The position numbers were made by a program, and so were the translations under genes. A DNA stretch of 64,000 nucleotides, taken from NCBI GenBank assembly GCA_013398055.1, contig VZRS01012090.1, forward strand, positions 60,042 through 124,041, read 5' to 3'. This stretch comes from Ifrita kowaldi. Its lineage: Eukaryota > Chordata > Aves > Passeriformes > Cinclosomatidae. Positions 34,949 to 46,616 of the stretch are shown here, piece after piece. How positions within the stretch are numbered: position 1 is the first letter of the stretch; each line of letters starts with the position of its first letter. The notes under the pieces are model-generated. The model was not told the DNA's origin, did no database searches, and saw only the letters and a program-made list of their open reading frames with translations.

Positions 34949-36826
34949 GTTTCCCTGAGCACAGATGGGAACTCCCTGCTCTGAGTCTCCTTTTGAACAT
35001 CCAGCACCTCCTCATGCCTCTCATATCTCTCTTGTAGCCTTGCAGTCAAATTAAACTTCACATCCACTTCACCATTTTGAAACTCTAATTTCCACGGACA
35101 GTTGATATTAAAAACTCCCTTCCTGAATCTGTTCCAAAGTTTCTGTATGAAGCAACAAAACAATTATTTCTCCCAGGAATTGTCTTCCCAGCAATAGTTG
35201 ATTCAAACCTGGACATCTCTTTTATAATATTGGTTGATTAAAACCTGCTGGTTTCCCTTGCTATTGTCTTTTTCCCCTACAATTCCTGGATAATATCCCA
35301 CCTTTCCCCCTTTTCTTCTCTGTACCTGAAAACCACGCCAGATTCCCACTGGAAAAATCCTGCACATCATCTGTAGACAAAAAATTATAGTTTCAGATTT
35401 TAATTTAGAAATTATTTCCAGTAAATGGGTTTTTTTTCCCCTTGAATTCAAATTTCACCAAGTTATTTGCATGGCTATTTAAAGAAATTTCATAAAAATG
35501 AAATGAGAATATGCTGGTTTAGGCCCCAGCTGAGCAATGTGCTTAAACTCATCCATTAACACGTGTTTGAGTGTGGAATAAATTCCCTGTGGTATTTAAA
35601 GCTTGGAGAGCGTTGAAGCATTTTTTGTGATTTCAAACCCCACTCCTCCTCAGGAGGAGGAAGAAAATTAGATAAAAACACATTAATTTTCTTTAAAAAT
35701 ATATAAAAGAGGGTTGATGGTTAAAATATGGCCAATGTTTTGGGGTGGGGAGATGCCAACAAGGAATTTGCCTCGCTGTTATTAAGCTGGACTTAAATTG
35801 CCCCCTCCTGAAGGAGCAGCCAAAAATTTTGGAGCTGCCAGCAGATTTTCACCTCCTGTTTTCTTCCCCAGCTCTGATGATAAAAAAGGGGAGCAAGATT
35901 CTGCACAGTAATTGAAGATGAAACAAAAATCTCCGGTTTTAATGCAAACTTTAGACAACCTTCAACTTTCAGTAACATCTCTTTAAAGAAGTTCTCTGTC
36001 AGCTCAGCTTTTGGACAAATCCATGATGAAAGTTCGATGAGAGATGCAAAGAAAACACTTGAAAATCTCCGTGCTTGCTGAGGAGGGTGGAGAATTGTTT
36101 TTCCGAGACAAAAGGCACATTGAACAAAATAAGAGTGTGGCATAACTCTGCTTCTCTTTTGGCCTCTACCTGAGCCCTGAAAGAACTCAGGCATAACCTG
36201 GATAAGCCACTAAATGTGACTCAGTTCATTCACACAAACTGCCAAGAAATCTGTATTTATTTAAAGAAAACTCTCCAACAATGGCCCTACCTGCTGCAGC
36301 AAGCAAGGTAATGCCAGGCTGAAGAAAATATTATTTTAAATGCAGGATTTCCCCTCTTGCTGCTGTTTGAACAGATGGGTTTGTGGCAACAATCCCATGC
36401 CTCTTTTTCTTGTTATTCTTTTCTTTTAATGCTAAACTTGTTGGAACCATGAGCTAATAAAAGCAGCAGAGTGTTAGGCTTGAAAGTGTCATCTCAGTGT
36501 TAAACTCAAAAGGATCTCATAAAATACCCGAGGGAATGATCATTGACCATCCCAGTATTCTCCCTGCCAGTGCCAGTGCTGGAAATGCCAGGGAGAGATG
36601 GAAAACTCTGGGATTTTAGCCTGAGAAAAAGGATTAAAGTGTGGACCCAGGTGAGCCTGGACTCCCTTGAATTTAAGGGGAGGAGGGAAAGAAAGGACAG
36701 GTAGAGAGGGAGTGTTGGTGATGAGGGGAAGATAAAGAGAAGGGGGTTGTTTTCCACATAAATCAGTGCCTGTGGTTGTCAGAGTCCCCAAAACACCAGG
36801 AAGAATCCCATAACCTTTATTACAGG
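34949..36826. other. unique non-coding DNA, 1.9 kb
   Basis: A purine-rich tract lies at about 36668-36745. There is a perfect small palindrome CTCCTCCTCAGGAGGAG near 35643-35660. No repeat family, exon or RNA gene is recognised. Confidence 0.5.
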
Positions 36827-37481
36827 GCCTGTGTGGTTTGGCCAAAATTTAGCAATATATCCTCTGAGAGAAAACCAGGTTACAACCACCCTTCCCCCCA
36901 CCAGGTTCGGGAAAAAGGAAATTTTCCTCAAAGGAAAGTGAAAGATTTAAAAACTATTTATTTAACAAACACACCAGAAAAGGATAATAATGCTAAATAA
37001 TGAAATCTCTCGCTGTAGAGAGAAACCTGGGAAGATTTCAGAGTCCTTCTGTAGGTGTGGTCTCTCTCCTCCTCGGAGCTGGGTTGGTGAGGGCCCACCC
37101 CCTCGGGCCTCGGGGAAGATTTTCCCAATGTGTTCTGATGTTGTTGAAGCAGTCCAGAAGAGAAGAAGGGAAAAAACCAAAGTCCCAGGAAACAAAGTTC
37201 AGCTTTCCGTCTCACGCCGGGGAGAGAAGAGAAAAAGAAACCCAAAAACTGGCTGAAGAAGCAAGCAGGATGCTCCCCCCCAGCCCGTGCTACCGCAGCC
37301 AGAGCACGCAGAGGAGTGTGTCTCCGTGTCCTTGAGACACTGCTTTGAAAAGTTTGCTTGGTCCTTTTTTTTTCTTCCCTCTCAAGCTCAGTTTAAAGGC
37401 TCAGAAAAGGCACAAAATGAATTGTTTGGCATAAAGCTGTGATAGGGGATATGCATGATGGAGTCACCCCAAGACAGCCTG
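36827..37481. repeat. 5-bp target-site duplication GCCTG flanking the long LTR
   Basis: GCCTG at 36827-36831 precedes the TG start and GCCTG at 37477-37481 follows the CA end. This defines the LTR boundaries and supports an ERVL-type integration. Confidence 0.85.
36832..37476 (-). mobile_element. solo LTR of an endogenous retrovirus, ERVL-like (645 bp)
   Basis: The element starts TGTGGTTTGGCCAAAATTTA and ends CACCCCAAGACA, with TG...CA termini and a perfect 5-bp target-site duplication. No gag, pol or env sequence lies beside it, so it is a solo LTR left by recombination. The minus strand is the likely sense strand because AATAAA occurs there (plus positions 36957-36962) about 125 bp before that strand's end. 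A TTTAAA box lies near its beginning. The 152-bp LTR at 32.53 kb is a shortened relative. Open frames inside are not viral genes. Confidence 0.88.
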
Positions 37482-40443
37482 CAGCAGCCAGTGTCCCCTC
37501 AGCAGGGACAATGTCCTTCTCCTGGCGCTCCACAGCAAATCCTTTAAGTAACAACTACACCATCGTGAAGATTCATCTTTTGAGCTCAGTCCCATCCTCC
37601 CCACCCCTGCTGGACTCATTCCTTCAGCTCAGCTCCTCAGGGAAGCTGCTCCCAGGTTCCTGGAGCATTCCCACATCCCTGGCACACCCGGCTGCTGCTC
37701 CCCCTGATTTGAGGCGTTTATTCACTGTGCAGCCACCAGGGAGAACTGGATCAGCCAGGTAGGGCTTCCAGGCACTGGGATGTGTTTTGGAGGAGCTCAG
37801 GTTTATCTTGAGTCACCCTCTGAAGTTTTTGGAAAGTTTGGAGGCATTCAGGGCCCTGATGCTCCATGGGAAGGTGGGAAAGAGGGTGGGAAAGTAGCCC
37901 TGATTCGTGAATTATTTATTCTTTGGTGGCAAAGGTTATTCATGTGCTTCCTAGGAGAAAAAAAAAAGTGGGTAACTGGCCCAGGTTCAGCACAGGTATG
38001 AAATACAGACTGAAATAAACCTGCTGGGTCGGAGGGGAGATGGTGAAGCAGGAGCAGATCCAGCATCCAGGTAAAATCCTGCTCCAGCTGGCAGCCAAAT
38101 CACCACTGGTTTTAGCAGCTCTGGGTTTGTGTTGTCTGCAGCCACTCTCTGGATTTCAATCACTGTGAATTTTGAGGAAAAACACGTGCTTAAATCCCCA
38201 AAACACTAGTTTAGCATCAAATCTAGCTCTTTCAGAGTTTTTTTTTTTTTTTGTCATCTCTTTAGCCTGACTAGAGCTCTACTCCCTCTGAAAAACTGCA
38301 TTTCTGCTTCTGATAATTAACAAAGAAGATGAACCCAATTTCACTTTAAGACTTCAGGGCTGGAAATTCTGCAAACACCGCTGGATATAACACAGAAAAC
38401 AGAAATGAATTCCCAATAGCACCTCTTTTTACAACATCATTGTGGGCTCTGTTGACTTTAGACTGGCTTTTTTTTTTTTTTCCATGGATGCCATGGAATT
38501 TGAGATGACTTGAAACACTCAAACGAGCACATTTAAATGTGTGTGTTTATGGGCGAGGGTGAGGGATTCACACTTTAAATCCTAAGTGCTGGAATTAACT
38601 CCAACAAAGCCCGGGTGTGTTGACTTTCAAATGGGTTTGACTGATGGAGCAGAAATTTGCTGGCTGGCTCCAAGGGTTATCTTTTATTTCCCCCACTCCA
38701 AGAACATCTTTGCCGGTTATTTTGGAAAAACAGAATGAGTGCCTTGTGTTTACACACGGAATTTTGGCTCCAGAGTGATGGGGCCGTGGGGTTGGGCTTC
38801 AGAATCCTTTTGCTGGTGGAATTTGGGGAGTCCTGCACTGTCCCTGCTGTTCCTGCTGTGCAGATGCTCTTCATCGGCCCTCAGTCCCAAATCCTGCACT
38901 CCAAGGGGCTGGGACTGAGAAATTTTGGCAAGTCCTGCCACAGAAATTGAAGATATTTACCAGGGTGCCCAGATGTTGTGTCCTGTCAGGGTAAGCAACA
39001 CAGCAAAACCATTTCCTCTTCCTCTTTTACAGGAGGTGATAAACTGGGTGAAGTGGGAATCGATGGCTGGAGATGTCACTGGGAGCTAAAATCTGAAAGC
39101 TGGAACTAAATACAAACAGAATGTTCCAAGGGGCAGCTGGTGTTGTTAGAAATGTCTTTAGAGCAGCTCTATAAATCAGATTAATTGTAGAAATTGCTGG
39201 AGATTGAACCTGGAACCAATCTGGCAAATCACCCCTCCTGTGAGTGGTGTTTGGGAATTCACATTTTAAAGCACCTCCACATCACCTGCTGCAGTTATTG
39301 TTGCAGAATCCCATCTTCCTGCCTGTTCTCTTCGCCACGGAAGGTGCAAACACCAGCTGGATGCTGTGGCCAGCATGGTGCTGCCTACAGGGGCTCAGAC
39401 CAAGGATTTTCAGGAGGCTTCTCCACCCCACTGCCGTTTTTGTCTCATCCCACAAAGATCAATAGGCCTGGCAGAACCCCTACAGCCCCTGGCACTTGCT
39501 GGGGAAAAATAAAACCCCAGCTGAGCTTGCCCTTTCCTTCAGGAGAGGAAAACCCTACAACCTATGTGTGGGTTTTGCTTTCTGGATGCGGCGTGTGATC
39601 AATTTATTTATTTACTTATTTATGTTGAAGGTCATTGGAGTCAATTTAACCCTTTGTTTTTCCCACCTCAAACCCACTGGATCACGAGGATTCCCAGCAG
39701 TTTGAGACACTTCAGGGTGGCTCACAGGGGGGTTGGTTGGGGGGCAGAATGTCCCTCTCTGGACCAGAAAAGCGCCGCATAATGCAAACATTGTGTGCCT
39801 GACATATTTTTCTAACGGAGCGCTAAGAAAATATTCGCTACCTGAAATATTTCTGGAAGTCACTGGAGCAAGCAGTCCAACATGTGGGTTACATTACACT
39901 CAGGGCTGATCTCAGCTTTGTAACACACACTAAACAGCAGCACGGAGGAGGCTCAGCTTTAATAAAACCAAAACTTTCGCTGCTGCACGCAGCCAATAAA
40001 GATTGAAGCATGCTGGGCATGATCAGCATACTAATTGCTGCATTAATAAATCCTGAAGCCTGGCTTGTTTTGAAAGGCAAATAAAAATATTGTAGAGAGC
40101 TGGAAGAGCATTTACTTAGAAAAGTTAGCCTGTGTGTGCACTGGGATGTGTGTGAATGTGAAATGCCAGTGATAACGCTGATCAGAGGCTTTTCCATGGC
40201 TTTTTCTGGGCAATCAGGACTTCACATCTGATGTTGAGTTGTTCTGCCCAGTGTTTACTGACAAAACAGCAGCAAAGCCAGGCCTGCTTCTGTAGCTGCA
40301 AGTGATAATGGAATTTATCTCTCATTTCACTGAATAAGTACCAACAAAGAGATCCCAAAAAATAAACCTGGACAGAGTTGTCTGTTCCATTAAAATTTCT
40401 TGGACAACAACCACAGGCAAAAGACAACATTAGAAGAGAATTA
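37482..40443. other. unique non-coding DNA, 3 kb
   Basis: T-runs lie at about 38240-38252 and 38469-38481. The AT-rich, repeat-free part at about 39.78-40.10 kb is rich in TAAT and CAATAAA motifs and could be a conserved non-coding element. That is a guess without alignment. No exon or RNA gene is recognised. Confidence 0.45.
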
Positions 40444-40657
40444 CCCCAGCAGGAAAAACTGTGCCAGGATTCAGTTTCACAAAATTCACTATTTCCTGGG
40501 AGGCAGAGAAGCTTTCTGGTGTGGAAACACCACCTCAGGTGGGTCCGAATTTGGGGCAGCACTCAGGGTCTTGTCCCTCTCTCACCAAGAAGTTCTCTCC
40601 TCTCTTTTGTGCTTCCCCCTCTGTCACCAGGAAGTTCTCTCCTGTATTTTCTGCTTC
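40444..40657 (+). repeat. tandem duplication, unit 1 (214 bp)
   Basis: The unit begins CCCCAGCAGGAAAAACTGTG and runs through GGTGTGGAAACACCACCTCA. It ends with two partial copies of a smaller module, CACCAAGAAGTTCTCTCCT and CACCAGGAAGTTCTCTCCT. The next unit repeats it with very few changes. Confidence 0.93.
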
Positions 40658-40836
40658 CCCCAGCAGGAAAAACTCTGCCAGGATTCAGTTTCACAAAATT
40701 CACTATTTCCTGGGAGGCAGAGAAGCTTTCTGGTGTGGAAACACCACCTCAGGTGGGTCCGAATTTGGGGCAGCACTCAGGGTCTTGTCCCTCTCTCACC
40801 AAGAAGTTCTCTCCTGTATTTCCTGCTTCCCCCAGC
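40658..40836 (+). repeat. tandem duplication, unit 2 (about 179 bp)
   Basis: Copy of unit 1, offset by 214 bp, with the terminal AAGTTCTCTCC module present once instead of twice. All three plus frames stay open across both units (158-183 codons). Because 214 is not a multiple of three, the repeat is read in different frames, which argues against a coding role. Confidence 0.93.
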
Positions 40837-42184
40837 TCCTCACCAGAGCCACTCTGCCCCCCTCATGCTGGCTCTCAACAGCAAGAGCTTTTCAGCTCAG
40901 GAAGGTGGAAAGAAAGAGTAAAAAATTAGCCCTGTGAGTTTACAGAAGTGGAAAGTCCTCAGTGCATTTCCAAAGCTGGTGATGGAATAAAGAAGGCCCG
41001 ACATGCAAACCAAAAATGTCAATAAGTGTTTTATTTTCACAGGCAGCTCGCCTGCCTGGCAAAAAGCACACCCCGCTGTTGGTTGCTTCTGAAATAAAAA
41101 TTGTTTATTAAAAAGTTTGGCATTTCTTTTCTTTAATGAATGGTAAGATTAATGAGCCGTGCTCAGGCAGCAATGATTCCTGCCAGCCTGTGCATTAGTC
41201 AGCTATTAACATACTTCTTGGGTAATTTGAAGGCATTTTTTTCATAGTGCATTGGAAATCACAAAAGCCTCGTTGAACTCCACGGGATCCTTATCCCAGT
41301 TACCTTTCCTTGCAGCCTGGGGCTGTTCCAGCACATCCCAACATTTTTCTCACATTTGGAGGACGAAACCAGCAAATATTTTGAGGTGAAAAACGCTTCT
41401 TTTTATAGACACCTCATTTGTAGTACAGCAGCCATCCCAAATCTCTCTCTTTCCTTCTCCTGCTGCTGTCACGTGGACGGTAAGAACGGGGAAGTGGGAT
41501 CTGGGGGCAGAGGAGATGAACTCAAAATAAAGATTGCCTTTTTTTCCCCATCAACCCCCGTCTGCCCAGCCTGGCAGAGATAAGAGGAGAGTGTCAGACT
41601 CTGAGCGCTGCATCTCCAGCAGGATGTTTCCAGCAGCACGTGGATTATCCAAGCACGGCACCAGATATTCCCACCGGGAGAAAGTGATGAGCAAGATGTG
41701 GTTTGTTGTTGCAGTGCCAAAAGGAAGCCCCGGGCTGGAGGAGCTGTGGTTCCTACTGAAAATCAGGAGTGAAATATGAATGAATGGATAAAAAAAATAC
41801 ACGTTGAGGCAGCTGTTCTGGCAGTGGTACCTCAGAATTCTTCAGCAGCTCCAGTGGAGCAGGGAAGTGGGATCGTATTAAAGGAACTGAACCCAGATTT
41901 TAAACACCAGACAGGGTTGTCAAGTCTGCAGCAGATTCTGAAGGGGGTGTGGATCAAACTCATCTTTCTGTGCCTCAGTTTCCCTGCTGTTAAATGGGGG
42001 GAACAGAAGCATTTGGGTTTTTTCTAACATCTTTTCTCTCCATTGTTGGTTCCCCTCAAGAAAAAGGAACCAATTTCTGTAAAACATCTTCTACTAATTA
42101 TCTTCTATATAATTATCTTCTATTAATCATCTTCTACTAAGCATTTCTACTGTTTGGTCTCAGCTGGATCTGGGGTTGATCCCA
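40837..42184. other. unique non-coding DNA, 1.3 kb
   Basis: At 42085-42148 a loose AT-rich tandem repeat with the core ATCTTCTA recurs about four times. No other element is recognised. Confidence 0.5.
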
Positions 42185-42256
42185 CAGAATCATGGAATAC
42201 CCTGAGTTGGAAGGATCATCCAAGTCCAACTCCTGGCCCTGGACTGGACAATCTTT
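42185..42256 (-). mobile_element. CR1 LINE 3' end fragment
   Basis: The plus strand reads CACAGAATCATGGAATACC, then GAGTTGGAAGGATCATCCAA and GTCCAACTCC, the complement of a CR1 3' terminus. Only about 70 bp remain. Confidence 0.7.
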
Positions 42257-42950
42257 GATTTTGGATTACAGTGGCTCATGTCCTGAGTCAATGACAGCAA
42301 TTCTTAGGGTTCTGTTCTCTGGCACTTCATCTCCCAAAGTCCCTTTTTCCTGGGGCAAAACAATCTTTTCTCCTCTTGTAACAGCTGTTGGAACAGGCAG
42401 AGGTTTTTTGGCCTCCAACTTGCTCCAAGGCAAAGCTCAGGCTCCCAAACACATCCCAGAGGAAATCTACAGCTCCTCAAGACACCTTTCCCTCCTTTCT
42501 TCTGCCTGAACATCAAATAAAATGCTGCTGAGGACATCACAGCAAGAAATAGCAGACCTGTTCCAATTCAGCCCTTTGAGGAGAGCAGGATCCTCCCAAA
42601 AAACCCTGCCTGGAGCCATTTTCCACAGTGATTAAGCAGAGTCTGCTGCTCTGTGGAGAAATGCCCCTTTCCCTGATGAGAATCTCGAAGGTCCACTGCA
42701 GGAATCCCTGTTCCCATAAGGCTGGGGATGGGAATGCGTGGCTGTGGCTGCCCTGCCTGCACAGCAGCTGCTGGGGATCCTTTAACGCCCCAAATCCCCC
42801 GTTGCCAGCGCAGACGTTCCTCATGCTTCCAGATCTTCCCTTTTTGATGCTTTCACTTGGAATGAATCTGACTCCTTCTGAAATCTGGTGACCAGAGCTG
42901 GAGGGATGAGTCCACACTCCCAAAGCATGGCCTCGTTGTCTTAGGAAATA
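42257..42950. other. unique non-coding DNA
   Basis: No repeat family, exon or RNA gene is recognised. Confidence 0.5.
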
Positions 42951-43184
42951 TCACAGAATCCCAGAATTATTTAGGTTGGAAAAGAGCTCCAAGGTCATCG
43001 AGTCCCAGCTGTGCCCGATGCCCACCTTGTCCCCAGCCCAGAGTACTGAGTGCCACCTCCAGGCCTTCCTGGGACACCTCCAGGGATGGGCACTCCAAAC
43101 CTCCCTGGGCAGCCCCTTCCAATATTTCACAACCCTTTCCAGGAAGAAATTCCTCCTGGTATCCAGCCTGACCCTCCCTGGCAA
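42951..43184 (-). mobile_element. CR1 LINE 3' copy (group B)
   Basis: On the minus strand this covers the last 234 bp of CR1. The plus strand begins TCACAGAATCCCAGAATTAT and contains GTGCCCGATGCCCACCTTGT, GAGTGCCACCTCCAGGCCTT and AAGAAATTCCTCCTGGTATC. It is close in sequence to the 48.90-kb copy in the same orientation. Confidence 0.92.
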
Positions 43185-45605
43185 GTTCTCCTACGTGTTC
43201 CAAGTTTCCTGCACTTCCCAAGCAGAATTCACTCCTCCTCCTGTTATAACTCGCTGTGCTTTGTAAAGAAACAAGTTTAGGATTAATTCTTAAATCCTTC
43301 AAATAGGAATTATTTCATTTACAGTGCTTCACACCACGGGGCTGCTTCCTGACTCTTGTTGCTGCTGCTGAGCTCAGTTTGGCAAGTTTTAGGCAAGTAC
43401 AGCCTAAGGTTTGAGCAAGTCTGAGTTAAATCATTACCCAGGGGTGGAAACTGCCATAAAACAAGAACAGAGCTGAGTTTCTGGGGGTTGAGTTTTGGTT
43501 TCATTTGTACAACAAACTCAAAACTGAAGATGACAAGATCATTTAAAAGCTACTCCTGCTTTTCCAACACAATCGCTGGGCCATGATCAGCCCAAGCGAG
43601 GAGTAAATTTTAATAAATTAATTCTGTTTATTCAGACCTCCAACCACTACAGCTATGCTGGAAATCGTTTTGCCCTGCGAGATTTACTGGCAATACCATG
43701 AAAATATTCCATTCGTGGTACTTGTTTTATCACTTGTGATCTTACTCAAACCCAAAAACTGAAAATTGCTGCGCTGAAATGGCAGATACCATTTTTAAAG
43801 CCTGCTAATCTCACATTTTTATTGCTTGGCATGAGTTTCTAGGTTTGTTTTTATTTTATTCGAGAGGAAAAAAAGAGAGGGGAGGACAGAAATTGCTAAT
43901 GAGCACAATTATGTGCTGCCCAGACCGAAAATGCCATCATGGCTCGCATGGCTTGGGGGAAGATTCCAAAACGTTCCAAAATATTCCAAAATATTCCACC
44001 TTGTGACTCTGAAGTTGAAACACACTTACCTGGAGTTTTTAGCTGCCTGCCAGCTTCATGTGTAATTAGCTAAAATAATAAGGGCTGATCAGTTAAAAAG
44101 TTGGCACTGATTTAAAATAAAAAGACGTCGAGTCCACTCAGTCTGCCCTCTACAAAAACAAAATGCTGCCAGCAACTTCCTTGAAATAAATTCTTTTAAA
44201 ATATCAGTGGTAATGTGATCCACCAGATATAATAGAGAAGAGAGAAATTTCACTTTCATATTTTTACTGCTCCATAAATGAGACATTTAAAAGCAGATAT
44301 GTACCATAAACCTTCGCTTATTGACTGGTGATAACCGATTTCTGTTGGGGTATTTGATGTTGCAGCTCCTCCCATACTTCTCTTGGTGCTCTGTCCCCCT
44401 CCAAAAATAGAAAACTAAGAGATGAAAAGTAGAAATATTTTTTTAAAATTATTTTTGAGGGATTATAGAAAAACGAAAGAAACATGGCCTGCTTATAACC
44501 CAGAGTACATAAGAAGTTATGAGGGCTTTTGAAATAAAATATGCATTTAAAATATCTCAACCCAGTCCATTTCTACGTCTGCCCAAGGTAAGAAATTCTA
44601 AATAATGAACAGGGAGAAAGGCAGAATTAATAGTTGGTTGGATTCAGGATGTAGCTGTGCTCCAGTTGTGCTCCTGTGTAAAAACAGGGAGTCTCTGTGG
44701 CCGTGTGCTCTTTTCTCAGGGAGAAAGATGGATTACGTGGCTCAGCCCTCTTGGCAAGGAAACACACGGCCCCCACATGTCAGCAGAGGAATCCTCATCA
44801 CCACTCATGTAAAATCTAATCCCTGCCTGTCATGACAGTCTCCAAAACATGGAGCATTCTCTGAACCACGGCCAATTTTTCGGTGGTTCAGTGCTCCAGG
44901 AGCAGCACTCCCTGCTCTGTGTGCGTGTTACGCCTCAACGTAGAAATACTCCCACTTTTAATGCAGTGACTTTAAAGCTGAAGAGGGGCTGGAAATCAGT
45001 GGGAATCCCATGGGATTCCTTTGGAGGGCCGACACGTGAACCTTGGAGTTTCACTCGCGACAACACGGAAAGAGCAGCGGCCTTGCCGTGCCTCTCCCGC
45101 GGGAATTCCCGGCCCGGGAGCGTTTCCCCCAGCCTCATTTCACAACGTGTGAGTGAAATCCAGGACACAATGGATGGATGGGGCTGCTTTAAAGAAGCCT
45201 TTGTCAGAAATTCCTGCAGCCCTAAGTCCTCCCAGAAACACGAGCTGAATGTGCAGGGAGCAGCAGGAATACGTGGGGATCTGCGGTGAGCAGGACAAAT
45301 GTGGCCGGGCGTAAGCAGCTGCAGGGCTGCAGACGTGTGCCCTGACGGGAGGTGAGTGCTGCCTGAATTGCTGCCCTGCTCCACAGGCACCTGTTGACAT
45401 AAAATACAGCCCAGGAGCACGAGAGGCTGCGCTGATGGGGAGATCCTGGGCGGCACGAGGGTGTCTGAGAGTGTGGGCGGCTCAAAAGGATGGGAATTGT
45501 TTGCTTTCCAGGCAATCTGAGGGTGCTGTTGGGTTCCCACCAAGAGCCTGGGGCTGGAGAATGAGAGGGACCGAGGCAAGGCGTGGATCTTCTTCAAAAG
45601 GAGAG
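43185..45605. other. unique non-coding DNA, 2.4 kb
   Basis: A 10-bp motif ATTCCAAAAT recurs around 43965-44000. A CpG-rich patch at about 45050-45125 (including CTCCCGCGGGAATTCCCGGC) stands out from AT-rich surroundings. The 298-codon minus-strand frame ending at 44935 starts in antisense CR1 and shows no domain. Confidence 0.45.
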
Positions 45606-45856
45606 GAAAAAACCTCAGGCTGGGCCAGGGGAGGCTCAGGTGGGACACCAGGAGCAATTTCCCCATGGAAAGGGTGGTCAGGCCTTGGAAAGAGCTGCCC
45701 AGGGAGGTTTGGAGTGCCCATCCCTGGAGGTGTCCCAGGAAGGCCTGGAGGTGGCACTCAGTGCTCTGGGCTGGGGACAAGGTGGGCATCGGGCACAGCT
45801 TGGTCTCAGTGGTCTCAGAGCTCTTTTCCAACCTTAATCCTGGGATCCTGGGACAG
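45606..45856 (+). mobile_element. CR1 LINE 3' copy (group B)
   Basis: Begins at AAAACCTCAGGCTGGGCCAG and runs through CATGGAAAGGGTGGTCAGGC and GTGGCACTCAGTGCTCTGGG. It ends CTTTTCCAACCTTAATCCTG with a decayed tail. Its antisense contributes to a long spurious minus-strand frame. Confidence 0.9.
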
Positions 45857-46537
45857 AATCTGGATTACCCAAGTGCTAGTGGATAAATGTGTGGACTGGT
45901 GTGTACCACAAGCAGCATTTTGATGCCTGGATCTAGTTTTAAGTTATTTGAACAGGCAGGCAAGTTCTTGAGAGGTTTTTGGTATTTCCTGGTCACTTTG
46001 GCTTCTCCTCCTCCACTCACAGCTGGAAAATTCATGGAGCCTGTGAAAGACCTGGGCACTGAAATACCAGAGGGGAAAAGAATTTAATTCTTCTTTGCCT
46101 CATAGGTAGAGGATAAATTTCTGAGGGTGATTCAGCACTGCGTAAAAAGAAGATTCTCCCATCAGTGGCCTGCACTAAACATGAATTTCATGGCCCTGGA
46201 ATCATTTTGGTTTTGGTTTTCCTGCCCCACTGGCTGTGCATTAACACTGGACACTCCAAACTCACCAAAAACTCCAGGAAAACAGATTATCTGGAATTAA
46301 ACAGGTACCACTCAGCAAAAGGGTGAAGCAGAAGAAAAAAGAAGTGAGCACTAAGCCGTGAATGCAAATTTTTTACTCCTTAGTGTTAATCTTCCTCTTC
46401 ATGAGGCTGCAAAACTACACAGCCTCAGGACCTTGCTCAGCAGGGCAGAGAGAAGAGGAAAAACATTAAAAAGTGTGATTTTTAGCAATATTTTTTTGTT
46501 GAGAGTGTCAGAAATAAAAGATTAGCATGCCATCTGA
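45857..46537. other. unique non-coding DNA
   Basis: No repeat family, exon or RNA gene is recognised. Confidence 0.5.
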
Positions 46538-46558
46538 ATAATAATAATAATAATAATA

Positions 46559-46615
<57 letters not shown>

Positions 46616-46616
46616 G
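46538..46616 (+). repeat. palindromic AAT/ATT microsatellite
   Basis: About seven AAT units (46538-46557) are followed directly by about nineteen ATT units. The two halves are complementary, so a single strand can fold into a hairpin of about 20 bp. Confidence 0.95.

Noticed and set aside
34336..35163. Long open frames on both strands (233 and 269 codons)
   Set aside because: They lie over the CR1 copy and its antisense. The GC-rich CR1 3' region has few stops, and the same peptides recur at every CR1 copy in the window.
32527..37481. The two LTRs as the ends of a single provirus
   Set aside because: Each has its own, different target-site duplication, and the sequence between them contains an unrelated CR1 and no retroviral genes.
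40378..40937. Repeat protein of 158-183 codons
   Set aside because: The 214-bp unit is not a multiple of three, so each copy is read in a different frame. All three frames are open, which reflects composition and not selection.
44935..45831. A 298-codon minus-strand frame, the longest in the window
   Set aside because: Its first 80 codons are antisense CR1. The remainder has no domain, is rich in Pro and Ser, and overlaps a GC/CpG-rich patch where stops are rare.
4021..46616. Simple repeats as a CRISPR-like or phage-type array
   Set aside because: All tandem arrays are microsatellites or minisatellites without regular unique spacers, in DNA that is clearly vertebrate.
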